A stretch of DNA of 64,000 nucleotides, from the NCBI GenBank assembly GCA_017461765.1, contig JAFTXO010000004.1:1-64000 (forward strand), in the 5' to 3' direction. Shown here one piece after another: positions 40,932-49,997 of the stretch. The first letter of the stretch is position 1. Every line of letters begins with the position of its first letter. A program made the position numbers and the translations under genes. The notes below the pieces were generated by a model that ran no database searches, was not told the DNA's origin, and worked only from the letters and a program-made list of their open reading frames with translations. This stretch comes from Clostridia bacterium. GTDB taxonomy: Bacteria; Bacillota; Clostridia; Oscillospirales; CAG-272.

Positions 40932-41774
40932 ATGTTTGAAATTATCAAAAGAAAAGAACTTAATAAAACGGTAACCCTTATGGAGATAAGCGCTCCTAAG
41001 GTTGCCAAAAAGGCTCAACCGGGTCAGTTTATAATACTTCGTACCGATGAAAACGGCGAAAGAATACCGCTCACAGTTGCCGATTATGACAGAGAGAAGG
41101 GAACTGTTACTGTAATATTCCAAATAGTAGGCGCAACAACGGAAAAGCTGAATGCCATGAGAGAGGGGGACTGCCTTTGCGATTTTGTCGGACCGCTTGG
41201 CAGAGCCACGGAAACAGATGGACTTAAAAAGGTAGCCGTAGTCGGCGGCGGAGTTGGATGTGCTATTGCATATCCCGTTGCTAAAAAGCTTCATTCGCTC
41301 GGCTGCGAGGTTCACGCGATAGCAGGCTTTCGTACAAGAGAGCTCGTTATTTTGGAGGATGAATTCAAAAACGCCTCTTCAAAGTTCTTGCTCATGAGCG
41401 ATGACGGAAGCGCAGGCGAAAAGGGACTTGTTACAAACGCTCTTGAAAAGCTTATCGAGAGCGGAGAAAAATACGATGAGGTAATAACGATAGGTCCGCT
41501 TCCTATGATGAAGTTCGTATGCTTGCTTACTAAAAAGTACGGAATAAAAACGGTAGCTTCTATGAACCCGATAATGATAGACGGAACGGGCATGTGCGGC
41601 TGCTGTCGACTCTCGGTTGGAGGAGAAATGAAATTTGCATGCGTTGACGGTCCGGAGTTTGACGGACATCTTATCGATTTCGACGAGACCATCGAGCGCG
41701 CTTCAACCTATAAGCAATTTGAAAGACGTAAGCACAAGGAGGCTTGCAACCTCTTTAAAAAGGAGGTAGAGTAA
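40932..41774 (+). CDS. nfnA: NfnA-type NADH/ferredoxin:NADP+ oxidoreductase small subunit
   Basis: A 280-residue FAD protein of the ferredoxin-NADP reductase-like family (also called sulfide dehydrogenase beta subunit). An FAD-binding beta-barrel (about 1-95, with RIPLTVADYD and FQIVGATTEKL) comes first. An NAD-binding fold follows (VAVVGGGVGCAIAYPVAK near residue 102). The [2Fe-2S] ligands lie in GTGMCGCCRLSVGGEMKFACVDG near residue 220. With NfnB it forms the cytoplasmic electron-bifurcating transhydrogenase that couples NADH and reduced ferredoxin to NADP+ reduction. Its stop overlaps the start of nfnB (TAATG), as expected for a stoichiometric complex. Confidence 0.92.
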   Translation: MFEIIKRKELNKTVTLMEISAPKVAKKAQPGQFIILRTDENGERIPLTVADYDREKGTVTVIFQIVGATTEKLNAMREGDCLCDFVGPLGRATETDGLKKVAVVGGGVGCAIAYPVAKKLHSLGCEVHAIAGFRTRELVILEDEFKNASSKFLLMSDDGSAGEKGLVTNALEKLIESGEKYDEVITIGPLPMMKFVCLLTKKYGIKTVASMNPIMIDGTGMCGCCRLSVGGEMKFACVDGPEFDGHLIDFDETIERASTYKQFERRKHKEACNLFKKEVE

Positions 41775-43195
41775 TGCCTAATATGTCACTTAAAAAGAAT
41801 GAGATGCCAACGCAAGCCCCAGATATAAGAAATAAAAACTTCAAAGAGGTAGCGCTCGGATATACTCCTGAGCAGGCTATTAACGAGGCTGAAAGATGCT
41901 TGAACTGCAAAAATAAACCTTGCGTTTCGGGATGTCCCGTAAAGGTACATATTCCCGATTTTATAGCAAAGGTAGCAGAGGGTAAGTTTGACGAGGCATA
42001 CGATATAATCTCATTATCTTCATCACTTCCCGCAGTGTGCGGAAGAGTTTGCCCTCAGGAAAATCAGTGTGAAGGAAAATGTGTACGCGGAATAAAGGGC
42101 GAGAGCGTTGCTATCGGACGTCTTGAGAGATTTGTTGCCGATTATCATAATGCCAAAGCTAAGCTTTGCCACTCTGATATCACAAATAACGGACACAGGG
42201 TCGCAGTTATCGGCTCAGGCCCTGCGGGACTTACGTGCGCATCGGATCTTGCTAAAAAAGGATACAGTGTGACTGTATTTGAAGCGCTTCACACGGCAGG
42301 CGGCGTTTTGGTATACGGTATACCTGAATTTCGTTTACCCAAATCGATAGTTGAAACTGAGATAAAGGGCCTTAAGGCTCTCGGAGTAGAGATAGAAACG
42401 AATACCGTTGTCGGAAGAACCGTATCAATAGACGAGCTTATGGATGAAGAGGGCTACGAGGCTGTATTTATAGGCACAGGCGCAGGACTTCCCAAATTTA
42501 TGAATATTCCCGGTGAAAACTTAAGAGGCGTTTATTCCGCAAATGAATTCCTCACCAGAATAAATCTTATGAAGGCGTATCTTGAAGACAGCGATACACC
42601 TATTCAAAAAGCAAAAAAGGTTGCTGTCGTAGGCGGTGGAAACGTTGCGATGGATGCCGCAAGATGCGCAAAACGCTTAGGCGCTGAGGTGTATATAGTT
42701 TACAGAAGAGGTATGGACGAGCTTCCTGCAAGAAAGGAAGAGATAGAGCACGCCAAGGAGGAGGGAATTATCTTCAAGACCCTCACCAATCCCACCGAAA
42801 TAATAGGATACCATAATCCCGATGATAAACGCGACGAGCGCAATGGTACTGTAAAGGGCATAAAATGCGTTGAAATGGAGCTTGGCGAGCCTGATGCTTC
42901 GGGCAGACGCAAGCCGATCTCGAAGCCCGACAGCGAATTCTTGCTCGATGTCGATTGCGTTATAATGGCTCTCGGCACATCTCCGAATCCGCTTATAAAG
43001 AATACCACAAATGGACTTGAAACGCAAAAGTGGGGCGGAATTACCGCTGACGAGAACGGAAAGACCTCTCGCGAGGGCGTATTCGCTGGCGGAGATGCGG
43101 TAACGGGCGCGGCTACCGTTATATTGGCAATGGGCGCAGGTAAGACTGCGGCAACAGCAATAGACGAGTATATAAAAAACAAGCAAAAAGCTTAA
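41774..43195 (+). CDS. nfnB: NfnB-type NADPH-dependent oxidoreductase (GltD-like) large subunit
   Basis: A 473-residue GltD-like flavoprotein. The N-terminal domain carries two 4Fe-4S sites: CLNCKNKPCVSGCPVKVHIPDF and CGRVCPQENQCEGKCVRG. The FAD motif is VAVIGSGPAGLTCASDLAKKG near residue 140, the NADPH motif is VAVVGGGNVAMDAARCAKRLG near residue 285, and the C-terminal FAGGDAVTGAATVILAMGAGK completes the FAD site. Taken alone it resembles glutamate synthase small chain, but the adjacent nfnA and the absence of a GltB large chain favour the bifurcating transhydrogenase. It needs ferredoxin, such as the one encoded at 28788-28958. Confidence 0.92.
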   Translation: MPNMSLKKNEMPTQAPDIRNKNFKEVALGYTPEQAINEAERCLNCKNKPCVSGCPVKVHIPDFIAKVAEGKFDEAYDIISLSSSLPAVCGRVCPQENQCEGKCVRGIKGESVAIGRLERFVADYHNAKAKLCHSDITNNGHRVAVIGSGPAGLTCASDLAKKGYSVTVFEALHTAGGVLVYGIPEFRLPKSIVETEIKGLKALGVEIETNTVVGRTVSIDELMDEEGYEAVFIGTGAGLPKFMNIPGENLRGVYSANEFLTRINLMKAYLEDSDTPIQKAKKVAVVGGGNVAMDAARCAKRLGAEVYIVYRRGMDELPARKEEIEHAKEEGIIFKTLTNPTEIIGYHNPDDKRDERNGTVKGIKCVEMELGEPDASGRRKPISKPDSEFLLDVDCVIMALGTSPNPLIKNTTNGLETQKWGGITADENGKTSREGVFAGGDAVTGAATVILAMGAGKTAATAIDEYIKNKQKA

Positions 43196-43229
43196 ATTAC
43201 AGACACGTGATCAAGAATTTCGAAACAGC

Positions 43230-43253
43230 AGGCTGTCGCATTAGTGTCAGCCT
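43230..43253. repeat. Hairpin relic sharing the GCTGTCGCATTAG motif of the large element
   Basis: AGGCTG (43230-43235) pairs with CAGCCT (43248-43253), and the sequence between reads TCGCATTAGTGT. GCTGTCGCATTAG is also found (reverse complement) in the right terminal repeat at 14258-14295. It may serve as the terminator of nfnAB. The remaining gap to 43422 shows nothing else except a promoter. Confidence 0.55.
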
Positions 43254-43361
43254 ATTTGCTTTGCGGATGTTATCTTTAGAAAAATCGTCAGAAGACACGC
43301 TTCGAGAGTAAATATAAATTCGTAGCGAAGTCATAGATAAGATTTCGGTCGCTTTTGGGTA

Positions 43362-43390
43362 TTGATATTTTTTACCGATTGTGCTAAAAT
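43362..43390 (+). promoter_or_regulatory. Sigma-A promoter for the HtrA-like gene
   Basis: TTGATA (43362-43367), a 17-base spacer, TAAAAT (43385-43390), 33 bases before the ATG. Confidence 0.75.
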
Positions 43391-43422
43391 AAACTTATAA
43401 TGATAATTACGGAGTAGAAAGC

Positions 43423-45207
43423 ATGAAAAGAATATTTGTATTTTTAGCGTTGCTTGCGGCGATTTTCGTTCTCCCTTCGTGTGATGGCGAAGCAGTCTGT
43501 GAGCATTCGTATAATGAAACAGTACACGTCCCCACGTGTCTTAATAACGGATATACGGAGAAGGTGTGTACCAAATGCTCGCAAACCGAGATCGTAGATT
43601 ATGTTTCTCCGACCGGTCACGCAGGTGAATGGAAGATATCAGTTCCCGCCACTTGCACGACACAGGGTACGGAAATAAACGTCTGCACGGTGTGCGATGA
43701 GATCATAAAAAGCAGGGCTCTTGATAAGACTCAGCACACTTTTGCTTCAACGACGGTAGCTCCAACCTGTAAGGATAGCGGATACGAGCTTCATCTTTGC
43801 ACCCTCTGCGGATACAGTGAGCAAAATAATTTCAAAGCTCCGACTGGCGTTCATACAGAGGGTAACGGAACGGTCGCCGCTCAGCCTGATTGCAACACCA
43901 TAGGAAAAAGAGAGTATTATTGCAAGATATGCAATACATTCTTAAGAGAAGAAAATATTGATGTAACCGAGCATGATTATATGATACTTTATTCTCAGCC
44001 CTCAACCGAAGGCGAGGAAGCGTTCACTATGTATAAATGTACGATATGCCACGATACATATAAAGGAGATTATGTCCCTGAGACTATACGCGCAAACGAA
44101 ATTTACGATATGCTCAAGGACGCTATGCTTGAAATAATAGCAAAGGATAAAAACGGCGCGGAAGTGGCTGTTGGATCGGGATTTTTCGTGTCAAGCGACG
44201 GTTGTATCGTAACGAATTATCACGTGATCGAGGCGGCGTATTCTCTTGATATCTCAAAATATGACGGAACGAAAATAGACGCCAAGCTTATAGGCTACGA
44301 TATCGATCAGGATATAGCTATATTGAAGGCTGAAATATAGGATCAGAAACACCTCGATATATCGAGCCAAATCGTAAAAACAGGCGACCCTGTGTACACA
44401 CTTGGTAGCTCGCTTGGACTTACGGATACATTTTCAACAGGCATAGTTTCAAATGTCGAAAGAACGATAGACGGCAAGAGATGTATTCAGTTTACCGCAC
44501 CAATATCTCCGGGTAACAGCGGAGGACCGCTTGTAAACGAGGACGGTAAGGTAATAGGAATAGTAACGCTTACTGCCGTTGACGGCCAGAATATAAACTT
44601 TGCTGTAAAATCATCTCTTGTAGCTTCGACTGCACGCTTCGAGCCTGTGGAGATAAGCTCTCTTTACGAAGAAAAGCTTGAAGAAAACGCATACATCATC
44701 CTTCAAAATTATATATATGTAAACCGCAACGGCGAGGACGGAGGTAAGTGCTACATCCTCAAAACCAAGGAGGAAACTCCTACAACATACGGCTACAATT
44801 GGTATTTCGTGTACGATCAGTCGACTGATACAGTATATACGGAAATGTTCATAGTGGCAGACGGAATGAACGTGTGGAGCATTAAGCTCATAATAGCCCC
44901 CGACTTTAAATATACCGTCGAATTTTACGATTGCGCGATAAATCAGCTTACAATGTCGGCAACCTTCGAAAATAAGGCGGGAACGGATATAAATACCGTT
45001 AAATATTCTCAGGAAAGATTTGATAAAGCATTTTCAGGCGTCTTAAATAAATATACCGATAAGACAGAGACAGGGGAAAACGAAATAGAGCAAGCAAAGG
45101 CGATAATCTATCAATCGTTCCTTATAAGCCTAAGATTTATGAATGATACCGTAAATAACTCCGGCACAGGCGTTGATATGGTACTTATCGGAATAGTAAT
45201 AGAATAA
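43423..45207 (+). pseudogene. Lipoprotein HtrA-like serine protease with CxxC repeats, split by an in-frame TAG
   Basis: One reading frame of 595 codons, interrupted by a single TAG at 44338-44340 (codon 306). Before it: a lipoprotein signal with lipobox VLPSC (Cys20), then five CxxC modules (49-52, 88-91, 126-129, 167-170, 206-209), most preceded by another Cys about ten residues earlier. The start of a trypsin-like S1C domain follows, with catalytic His267 (NYHVIEAA) and Asp297 (DQDIAIL). After it, in the same frame and without a ribosome site, come VYTLGSSLGL, catalytic Ser366 in PISPGNSGGPL, and about 200 further residues with no PDZ domain. The TAG falls in a variable linker between Asp and Ser, so the truncated product lacks the nucleophile. 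Pseudogene, read-through or a sequencing error are all possible. The intact form would be a surface-anchored protease. Confidence 0.75.
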
Positions 45208-45217
45208 TTTTGGTAGC

Positions 45218-45257
45218 GAAAAAGAACAGATTGCTGATAAAAGAATCTGTTCTTTTT
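45218..45257 (+). terminator. Terminator after the HtrA-like gene
   Basis: GAAAAAGAACAGATT (45218-45232) pairs with AATCTGTTCTTTTT (45244-45257) around an 11-base loop. Confidence 0.85.
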
Positions 45258-45297
45258 AAATTTATTTTAATATATAAAGTTTAAATAATAAAAAATA

Positions 45298-45326
45298 TTG
45301 CAAAATAATAAAAAAAGTGTTATACT
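45298..45326 (+). promoter_or_regulatory. Sigma-A promoter for the Gfo/Idh/MocA-coaE transcript
   Basis: TTGCAA (45298-45303), a 17-base spacer, TATACT (45321-45326), about 35 bases before the ATG at 45361. It is followed by genes with short gaps or overlaps to 54551. Confidence 0.6.
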
Positions 45327-45360
45327 TTAATATATATGCCGTCATTTTGGGAGGAATTTT

Positions 45361-46461
45361 ATGAACATCGGACTTTTGGGCTTCGGCTCTATGGGTAAAA
45401 CACATAAGTACTGTGTAGATAATTTTAAATATTTTTTCTCAACTAATCAGGATGTGAGCATAGCTTCCGTGTGTACAAGGCATCTTGATAAGGCAAAAGA
45501 AATAGCAGATAGATTTTCTATTGAAAAATATACCTCAAACGAGGACGATATAATCTATGATCCCACGATCGATGCAATAGATATATGCACACCGAATATA
45601 TATCACTACGAAACGGCGAAAAAAGCTATTTTGGCAAAGAAGCATATTTATTGCGAAAAGCCGCTTGCCGTAACGTATGATCAGGCGAGCGAGCTTGCAC
45701 GCTTGGCAAAGGAAAACGGTGTCAAGGCAGCAATGGTCTTTAATAATAGATTTCTTTTACCCGTAATGAAGGCGAAGGAGCTTATAGAAAACGGCTCTCT
45801 TGGCAGAATAATATCATTCAGCGCAAGATACCTTCATTCAAGCGCTCTTGATATCAATAAAAGGGCGGGCTGGAAGCAGGATAGCTCAATATGCGGCGCA
45901 GGCGTCCTTTTTGATCTTGGCTCACACGTTATAGATCTTATATATTATCTGTGCGGCGAGTTTGAGAGCGTAATAGGAAAAGGGCAAATTGCATATCCTA
46001 CTCGTGTAGGAGTGAACGGTGAAGCATGGCAGACAAATGCTGATGAAGCGTTTTATGTCATCGCAAGGCTTAAAAACGGCGCATACGGCACAATAGAGGT
46101 GAGTAAAATCTCACTCGGCTCAAACGACGATCTGGTTTTTGAGATAAGAGGCGAAAAGGGAGCTGTAAGATTTGATCTTATGGAGCTGAATTTCCTTTAT
46201 TTCTATTCCACGGAAAACAGGGAAGCGGGCTTTACAAGGATCGAATGTGTAAACAGATACCCGACCCCCGGAGGTATATTCCCGGGAATAAAAGCGCCTG
46301 TCGGTTGGCTGAGAGGTCATCTTGGCAACTATTACGCATTTTGCGATGCAGTGTTAAACGGCAAGGAGGTATCTCCTTCATTCGATGACGGTGCATATGT
46401 GCAGAGGGTAATGGAATGTGCATATATTTCCGATAAAGAGGGAAAAGAGATCACGCTTTAG
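45361..46461 (+). CDS. Gfo/Idh/MocA-family oxidoreductase
   Basis: A 366-residue NAD(P)-dependent oxidoreductase. The cofactor motif GLLGFGSMGKTH is at the N-terminus. The conserved EKPLA (HIYCEKPLAVTYDQA) is near residue 100, and GGxxxDLGSH-type sequence (GAGVLFDLGSHVIDL) is near residue 185, with His as a likely catalytic residue. The C-terminal alpha/beta domain is complete. Members oxidise or reduce hydroxyl groups of sugars, inositols or sugar adducts; the substrate here is unknown. It starts the long plus-strand transcript and is followed by coaE after 15 bases. The stop codon is TAG, showing that TAG normally terminates translation in this organism. GGGAGGA precedes the start. Confidence 0.85.
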   Translation: MNIGLLGFGSMGKTHKYCVDNFKYFFSTNQDVSIASVCTRHLDKAKEIADRFSIEKYTSNEDDIIYDPTIDAIDICTPNIYHYETAKKAILAKKHIYCEKPLAVTYDQASELARLAKENGVKAAMVFNNRFLLPVMKAKELIENGSLGRIISFSARYLHSSALDINKRAGWKQDSSICGAGVLFDLGSHVIDLIYYLCGEFESVIGKGQIAYPTRVGVNGEAWQTNADEAFYVIARLKNGAYGTIEVSKISLGSNDDLVFEIRGEKGAVRFDLMELNFLYFYSTENREAGFTRIECVNRYPTPGGIFPGIKAPVGWLRGHLGNYYAFCDAVLNGKEVSPSFDDGAYVQRVMECAYISDKEGKEITL

Positions 46462-46476
46462 TATCAAGGAGAAAAT

Positions 46477-47079
46477 ATGGTAAAAATAGGACTTTGCGGC
46501 TCAAGCGGAGCGGGAAAAGGCTACGTTTGCGAAATATTCAAGGAATTTGGCGCGCAATATATAGATACCGATAAGGTATACGGCAAGATAGCGGTTGCGG
46601 GCTCTGACTGTGTAAACGAGCTTTGTATGTTCTTCGGAGACGGGATACTGAATGAAGACGGAAGTCTGAATAAAAAGAAGCTTTCTGCAAAGGTATTTGA
46701 GAGCAGTAATGCTTCTCAGCACCTCAAGGTGCTCAATACGGTAACTCATAAGTACATAAGAGAGACCGTTGAGAGGATGCTCGAAAAATTCGATAAAAAG
46801 GGCGAAAGGGCAGTTGTCATAGATGCGCCCGTGCTTTTTGAAAGCGGATTTAACGATATGTGCGATGTTACCATGTGCATAACAGCACCAAAGGAGCTTA
46901 AGATCGAACGAATAATGAAGCGCGATAGGATCACCTATAAAAAAGCGCTTGCAAGAATAGAAAGTCAGCTTACCGATGAGGTGTTAAGATCGCTTTGCAC
47001 CTACGAGGTAGTAAACGACGGAACAAAGGATCTTAAGGAACAGATATCGGCAGTGCTTACGGAGCTCGGAGTTGTCTGA
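46477..47079 (+). CDS. coaE: Dephospho-CoA kinase
   Basis: A 200-residue P-loop kinase catalysing the last step of coenzyme A synthesis. The P-loop is GLCGSSGAGKGYVCEIF (GxxGxGKG, with the usual Ser or Thr after GK replaced by Gly). The substrate motif YIDTDKVYG corresponds to the DADxI/V block, and VVIDAPVLFESGFNDMCD is the family's PLLFE region. The C-terminal LID and base-binding segments (MKRDRITYKKALARIESQ) are present. Length is normal. The stop overlaps the TTG start of the next gene. Confidence 0.9.
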   Translation: MVKIGLCGSSGAGKGYVCEIFKEFGAQYIDTDKVYGKIAVAGSDCVNELCMFFGDGILNEDGSLNKKKLSAKVFESSNASQHLKVLNTVTHKYIRETVERMLEKFDKKGERAVVIDAPVLFESGFNDMCDVTMCITAPKELKIERIMKRDRITYKKALARIESQLTDEVLRSLCTYEVVNDGTKDLKEQISAVLTELGVV

Positions 47080-47617
47080 AGCGTCAAGGCTTAAGCTGAT
47101 AATCTGTCTTATCTTAGCGGCACTCCTTCTTATGATATGCTCGCATATACAGAAAAAAAGCGAGATGACACTGTATCCGCAAAAATACAGCGAATACGTT
47201 GAAAAATACTCGGATGAGTACGGTATCGACGAACACATTATATACTCGGTAATAAAGGTCGAAAGCGATTTTGACAAAAACGCCGTATCAAGCTCGGGCG
47301 CTATCGGACTCATGCAGCTCATGCCCGAGACTTATATATGGCTTTGTGAAAAAAACGGTGAAGAGCCTAAAAACGCATTCGACGCCGAGGAAAATATAAA
47401 ATACGGAACATTTTATCTTTCTATGCTTTATAAGCGCTACGGAGATTGGAATTTGACCTTTTGCGCCTATAATGCGGGAATGGGTAATGTTGATAAATGG
47501 TTAAGCTCAAACGATTTCAAAATAGAGTTTGAGGAGACCGAAAGATATGTTTATAAATTGAAAGTAGCACAGGATAAATATTTGAAGCTGTACTACAACG
47601 GAGGATATTATGGATAA
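47072..47617 (+). CDS. Membrane-anchored lytic transglycosylase (SLT domain)
   Basis: A 181-residue protein starting at a TTG codon that overlaps the coaE stop by eight bases; the ribosome site is inside coaE (ACGGAG). A single N-terminal membrane helix (about 8-25) is followed by a soluble-lytic-transglycosylase domain. The catalytic Glu lies in YSVIKVESDFDKNA near residue 67. GLMQLMPETYIWL and LTFCAYNAGMGNVDKWL are the other family motifs. It cleaves peptidoglycan glycan strands outside the cytoplasm. The protein is short and has no LysM or other wall-binding domain. It overlaps the aminopeptidase gene by eight bases. Confidence 0.9.
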   Translation: MSEASRLKLIICLILAALLLMICSHIQKKSEMTLYPQKYSEYVEKYSDEYGIDEHIIYSVIKVESDFDKNAVSSSGAIGLMQLMPETYIWLCEKNGEEPKNAFDAEENIKYGTFYLSMLYKRYGDWNLTFCAYNAGMGNVDKWLSSNDFKIEFEETERYVYKLKVAQDKYLKLYYNGGYYG

Positions 47618-49004
47618 AGAAAAAAGCAAGGAAGAGCTTCTTAAGGAAAAGCTTTTCTATAAAAAAGAGAATGCCTTCGATATAGAGGATAAGGATTATA
47701 AAAGCTCCGTTTCTGATTATGCCGACGGCTATAAAAAATTCATAGACAGCTCAAAAACAGAGCGAGAGGCTGTTGTGAGCGCTGTGAAAATGGTAAAGGA
47801 AGCAGGCTTTAAGGAATATTTTCTCGGAGATAAGATTGTAGCCGGAGAAAATTATTATTTCAATAACAGAGATAAGAGCCTCTATATTTTCAGAGCAGGC
47901 ACTGAGCCGATTGAAAAGGGCATAAGAATATGCGCGGCTCATATCGATTCACCAAGACTTGATATGAAGCAGCATCCGCTCTATGAAAATGAGGGTATGG
48001 CTTATCTTAAGACACATTACTATGGCGGAATTAGAAAATATCAGTGGTTGACGATCCCGCTTGCGCTTCATGGCGTAGTTACGAAAACAAACGGCGAGAG
48101 AGTAAATATAACTATAGGCGAGGATGAGTGTGATCCTGTGTTCTGTATAACCGATCTTTTACCGCATCTTGCGAAGGATCAGGCGACAAAGCCTCTTGAA
48201 AGCGCTTTTTCGGGAGAGGGACTTAACCTTCTTATAGGCTCTGAGCCTTATGCAAAATGCGACGAGGCTGTAAAGCTCAATATGCTCAACATCCTTAATG
48301 AAAAATACGGCATCGTTGAGAGCGATTTTATGAGTGCGGAGCTAATGGCGGTTCCTGCGGGTAAGGCGAAGGATCTCGGACTTGATAAAAGCTTTATATT
48401 GGGCTACGGACACGATGACAGAGTTTGCGCGTATCCCGCTATCACATCGATCATAGAAAACAAAAACAGCGAGCATACGATAATGTGTATACTTGCCGAT
48501 AAAGAGGAGATAGGCTCAGAGGGCGTTAGCGGAATGAAGTGCCGTCTTATCTTGGATCTTATCGACGAAATAAGCAAAAGCCTTGGCGGCAACGCAAGCG
48601 TTGTAAGAGCAAATTCAATGTGCCTCTCTGCCGATGTCAGCGCAGGCTACGATCCTATGTACCCGGATGTGTTTGAAAAGCGTAACAGCGCTCTTATGAA
48701 TTGCGGTGTAGTTATGGCTAAATATACGGGCGCTCGCGGAAAGAGCTCAACAAACGACGCAAGTGCCGAATACGTTGCCCTTATCCGTAATATGTTCGAG
48801 CGTGACGGAGTTATCTGGCAAACTGCTGAGCTTGGTAAGGTAGATGCGGGCGGCGGCGGAACGGTCGCTATGTATATCGCAAATCAAAATATTTTGACAG
48901 TTGACCTCGGTGTTCCCGTGCTTTCAATGCACGCGCCTATGGAGGTAATAGCTAAAAACGATTTGTATCAAGCACACAAATCATTCTGCGCATTTTGTAA
49001 ATAA
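47610..49004 (+). CDS. M18-family aminopeptidase
   Basis: A 464-residue zinc aminopeptidase of family M18 (aspartyl/aminopeptidase I type), forming large tetrahedral cytoplasmic complexes. Metal-site motifs are ICAAHIDSPRLDMKQ near residue 115 (His and Asp), LADKEEIGSEG near residue 293 with the catalytic Glu pair, and the C-terminal GVPVLSMHAPMEV with the last His ligand. YYGGIRKYQWL is also family-typical. The ATG at 47610 lies within the previous gene and is preceded by CGGAGGA. It removes N-terminal residues from peptides; specificity is not inferable. Confidence 0.92.
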   Translation: MDKEKSKEELLKEKLFYKKENAFDIEDKDYKSSVSDYADGYKKFIDSSKTEREAVVSAVKMVKEAGFKEYFLGDKIVAGENYYFNNRDKSLYIFRAGTEPIEKGIRICAAHIDSPRLDMKQHPLYENEGMAYLKTHYYGGIRKYQWLTIPLALHGVVTKTNGERVNITIGEDECDPVFCITDLLPHLAKDQATKPLESAFSGEGLNLLIGSEPYAKCDEAVKLNMLNILNEKYGIVESDFMSAELMAVPAGKAKDLGLDKSFILGYGHDDRVCAYPAITSIIENKNSEHTIMCILADKEEIGSEGVSGMKCRLILDLIDEISKSLGGNASVVRANSMCLSADVSAGYDPMYPDVFEKRNSALMNCGVVMAKYTGARGKSSTNDASAEYVALIRNMFERDGVIWQTAELGKVDAGGGGTVAMYIANQNILTVDLGVPVLSMHAPMEVIAKNDLYQAHKSFCAFCK

Positions 49005-49028
49005 TAATTTGAAAAGAGGAAAAATAAA

Positions 49029-49994
49029 ATGAAAGACATCTTTGAACAGCTTTACAATTACGGACTTGTTCCCGTAATAAAAATCACAAAAACAGAAAAC
49101 GCAGTTCCCCTCGCAAAAGCACTTGCCGAGGGTGGACTTAACTGCGCCGAGATCACATTCAGAACGGAATGTGCAAAGGACGCTATAAGAGAGGTGACAA
49201 AGGCACTTCCCGATATGCTCGTTGGTGCGGGCACGGTTCTTACTCCCGAGCAGGCTGACGAGGCTGTAGCCGCAGGAGCTAAATTCATAGTAAGCCCCGG
49301 TCTTAACCCGAGAGTGGTAAAGCACTGCCTTGAAAAAGGAATTCCCGTTCTTCCGGGATGTGCAACTCCCAGCGAGGTAGAGCAAGCGCTTGAGCTCGGT
49401 CTTAAAGCAGTTAAATTCTTCCCCGCAGAAGCAGCAGGCGGACTCAATATGATAAAATCTATGAGCGCTCCCTACGGCAACCTTAAATTCATGCCTACAG
49501 GCGGAATAAACGAGGAAAATATGCTTCAATACCTCTCATTCGATAAGATAATCGCGTGCGGCGGAAGCTTTATGGTAAAGGATTCACTTATCGAAGCGGG
49601 CAAGTTTGACGAAATAAAGGCTCTTACAAAGAGCGCAGTTATGAAAATGCTCGGCTTTGAGCTCGTACATATCGGTATAAACTGCGAAAACAAGGAAGAA
49701 GCTACAAAGGGTGCAAAAATAATAGAAGCACTCTTCGGTATGGAATGTAAGGAAGGCTCTAAATCAACCTTCTGCGGAACTGATTTTGAATTTATGCACA
49801 CCAAATTCTACGGCAAAAACGGTCATATCGCAATAGCTACGAATTTCCCTGCTCGTGCCAAGGCTTACCTTGAAGGACAGGGCGTTGAATTTATCGAGGA
49901 GAGCGCAGGCTACGACGAAAAGGGCAAGCTTAGATTTATATATTTGAAGGACGAGGTTTGCGGCTTCGCTATCCACCTCGTAAAAAAGAAATAA
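49029..49994 (+). CDS. eda: KDPG/KHG aldolase fused to a C-terminal VOC-like domain
   Basis: A 321-residue protein in two parts. Residues 1-205 are a complete 2-keto-3-deoxy-6-phosphogluconate/4-hydroxy-2-oxoglutarate aldolase: GLVPVIKIT, Glu41 in CAEITFRTE, GAGTVLTPEQ, FIVSPGLNP, Schiff-base Lys129 in AVKFFPAE, and MPTGGINEEN. Residues 209-321 (LVHIGINCENKEEATKGAK... to GFAIHLVKKK) resemble a vicinal-oxygen-chelate (glyoxalase-like) domain. A stand-alone aldolase is about 210 residues, so the extension is real and in frame. The aldolase splits KDPG into pyruvate and glyceraldehyde-3-phosphate, the end step of uronate and Entner-Doudoroff breakdown. This links it to the lyase locus at 165-8362. 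The role of the VOC part is unknown. Confidence 0.88.
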   Translation: MKDIFEQLYNYGLVPVIKITKTENAVPLAKALAEGGLNCAEITFRTECAKDAIREVTKALPDMLVGAGTVLTPEQADEAVAAGAKFIVSPGLNPRVVKHCLEKGIPVLPGCATPSEVEQALELGLKAVKFFPAEAAGGLNMIKSMSAPYGNLKFMPTGGINEENMLQYLSFDKIIACGGSFMVKDSLIEAGKFDEIKALTKSAVMKMLGFELVHIGINCENKEEATKGAKIIEALFGMECKEGSKSTFCGTDFEFMHTKFYGKNGHIAIATNFPARAKAYLEGQGVEFIEESAGYDEKGKLRFIYLKDEVCGFAIHLVKKK

Positions 49995-49997
49995 TAT

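Noticed and set aside
42677..43186. Minus-strand open frames of 160-169 residues
   Set aside because: They run antisense to the well-supported nfnB gene and have no ribosome sites or family features.
41774..43195. Glutamate synthase small subunit
   Set aside because: No large GltB subunit is present and the upstream overlapping gene is the NfnA-type subunit, so the transhydrogenase complex is the better reading.
44338..44340. TAG as a reassigned sense codon
   Set aside because: TAG ends the trmN6-like gene (27974) and the Gfo/Idh/MocA gene (46461), and prfA encodes a normal RF1, so general reassignment is not supported. A single-site read-through remains open.
48981..49529. Minus-strand 182-residue open frame
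   Set aside because: Antisense to the M18 aminopeptidase end and the aldolase gene; no translation signal.
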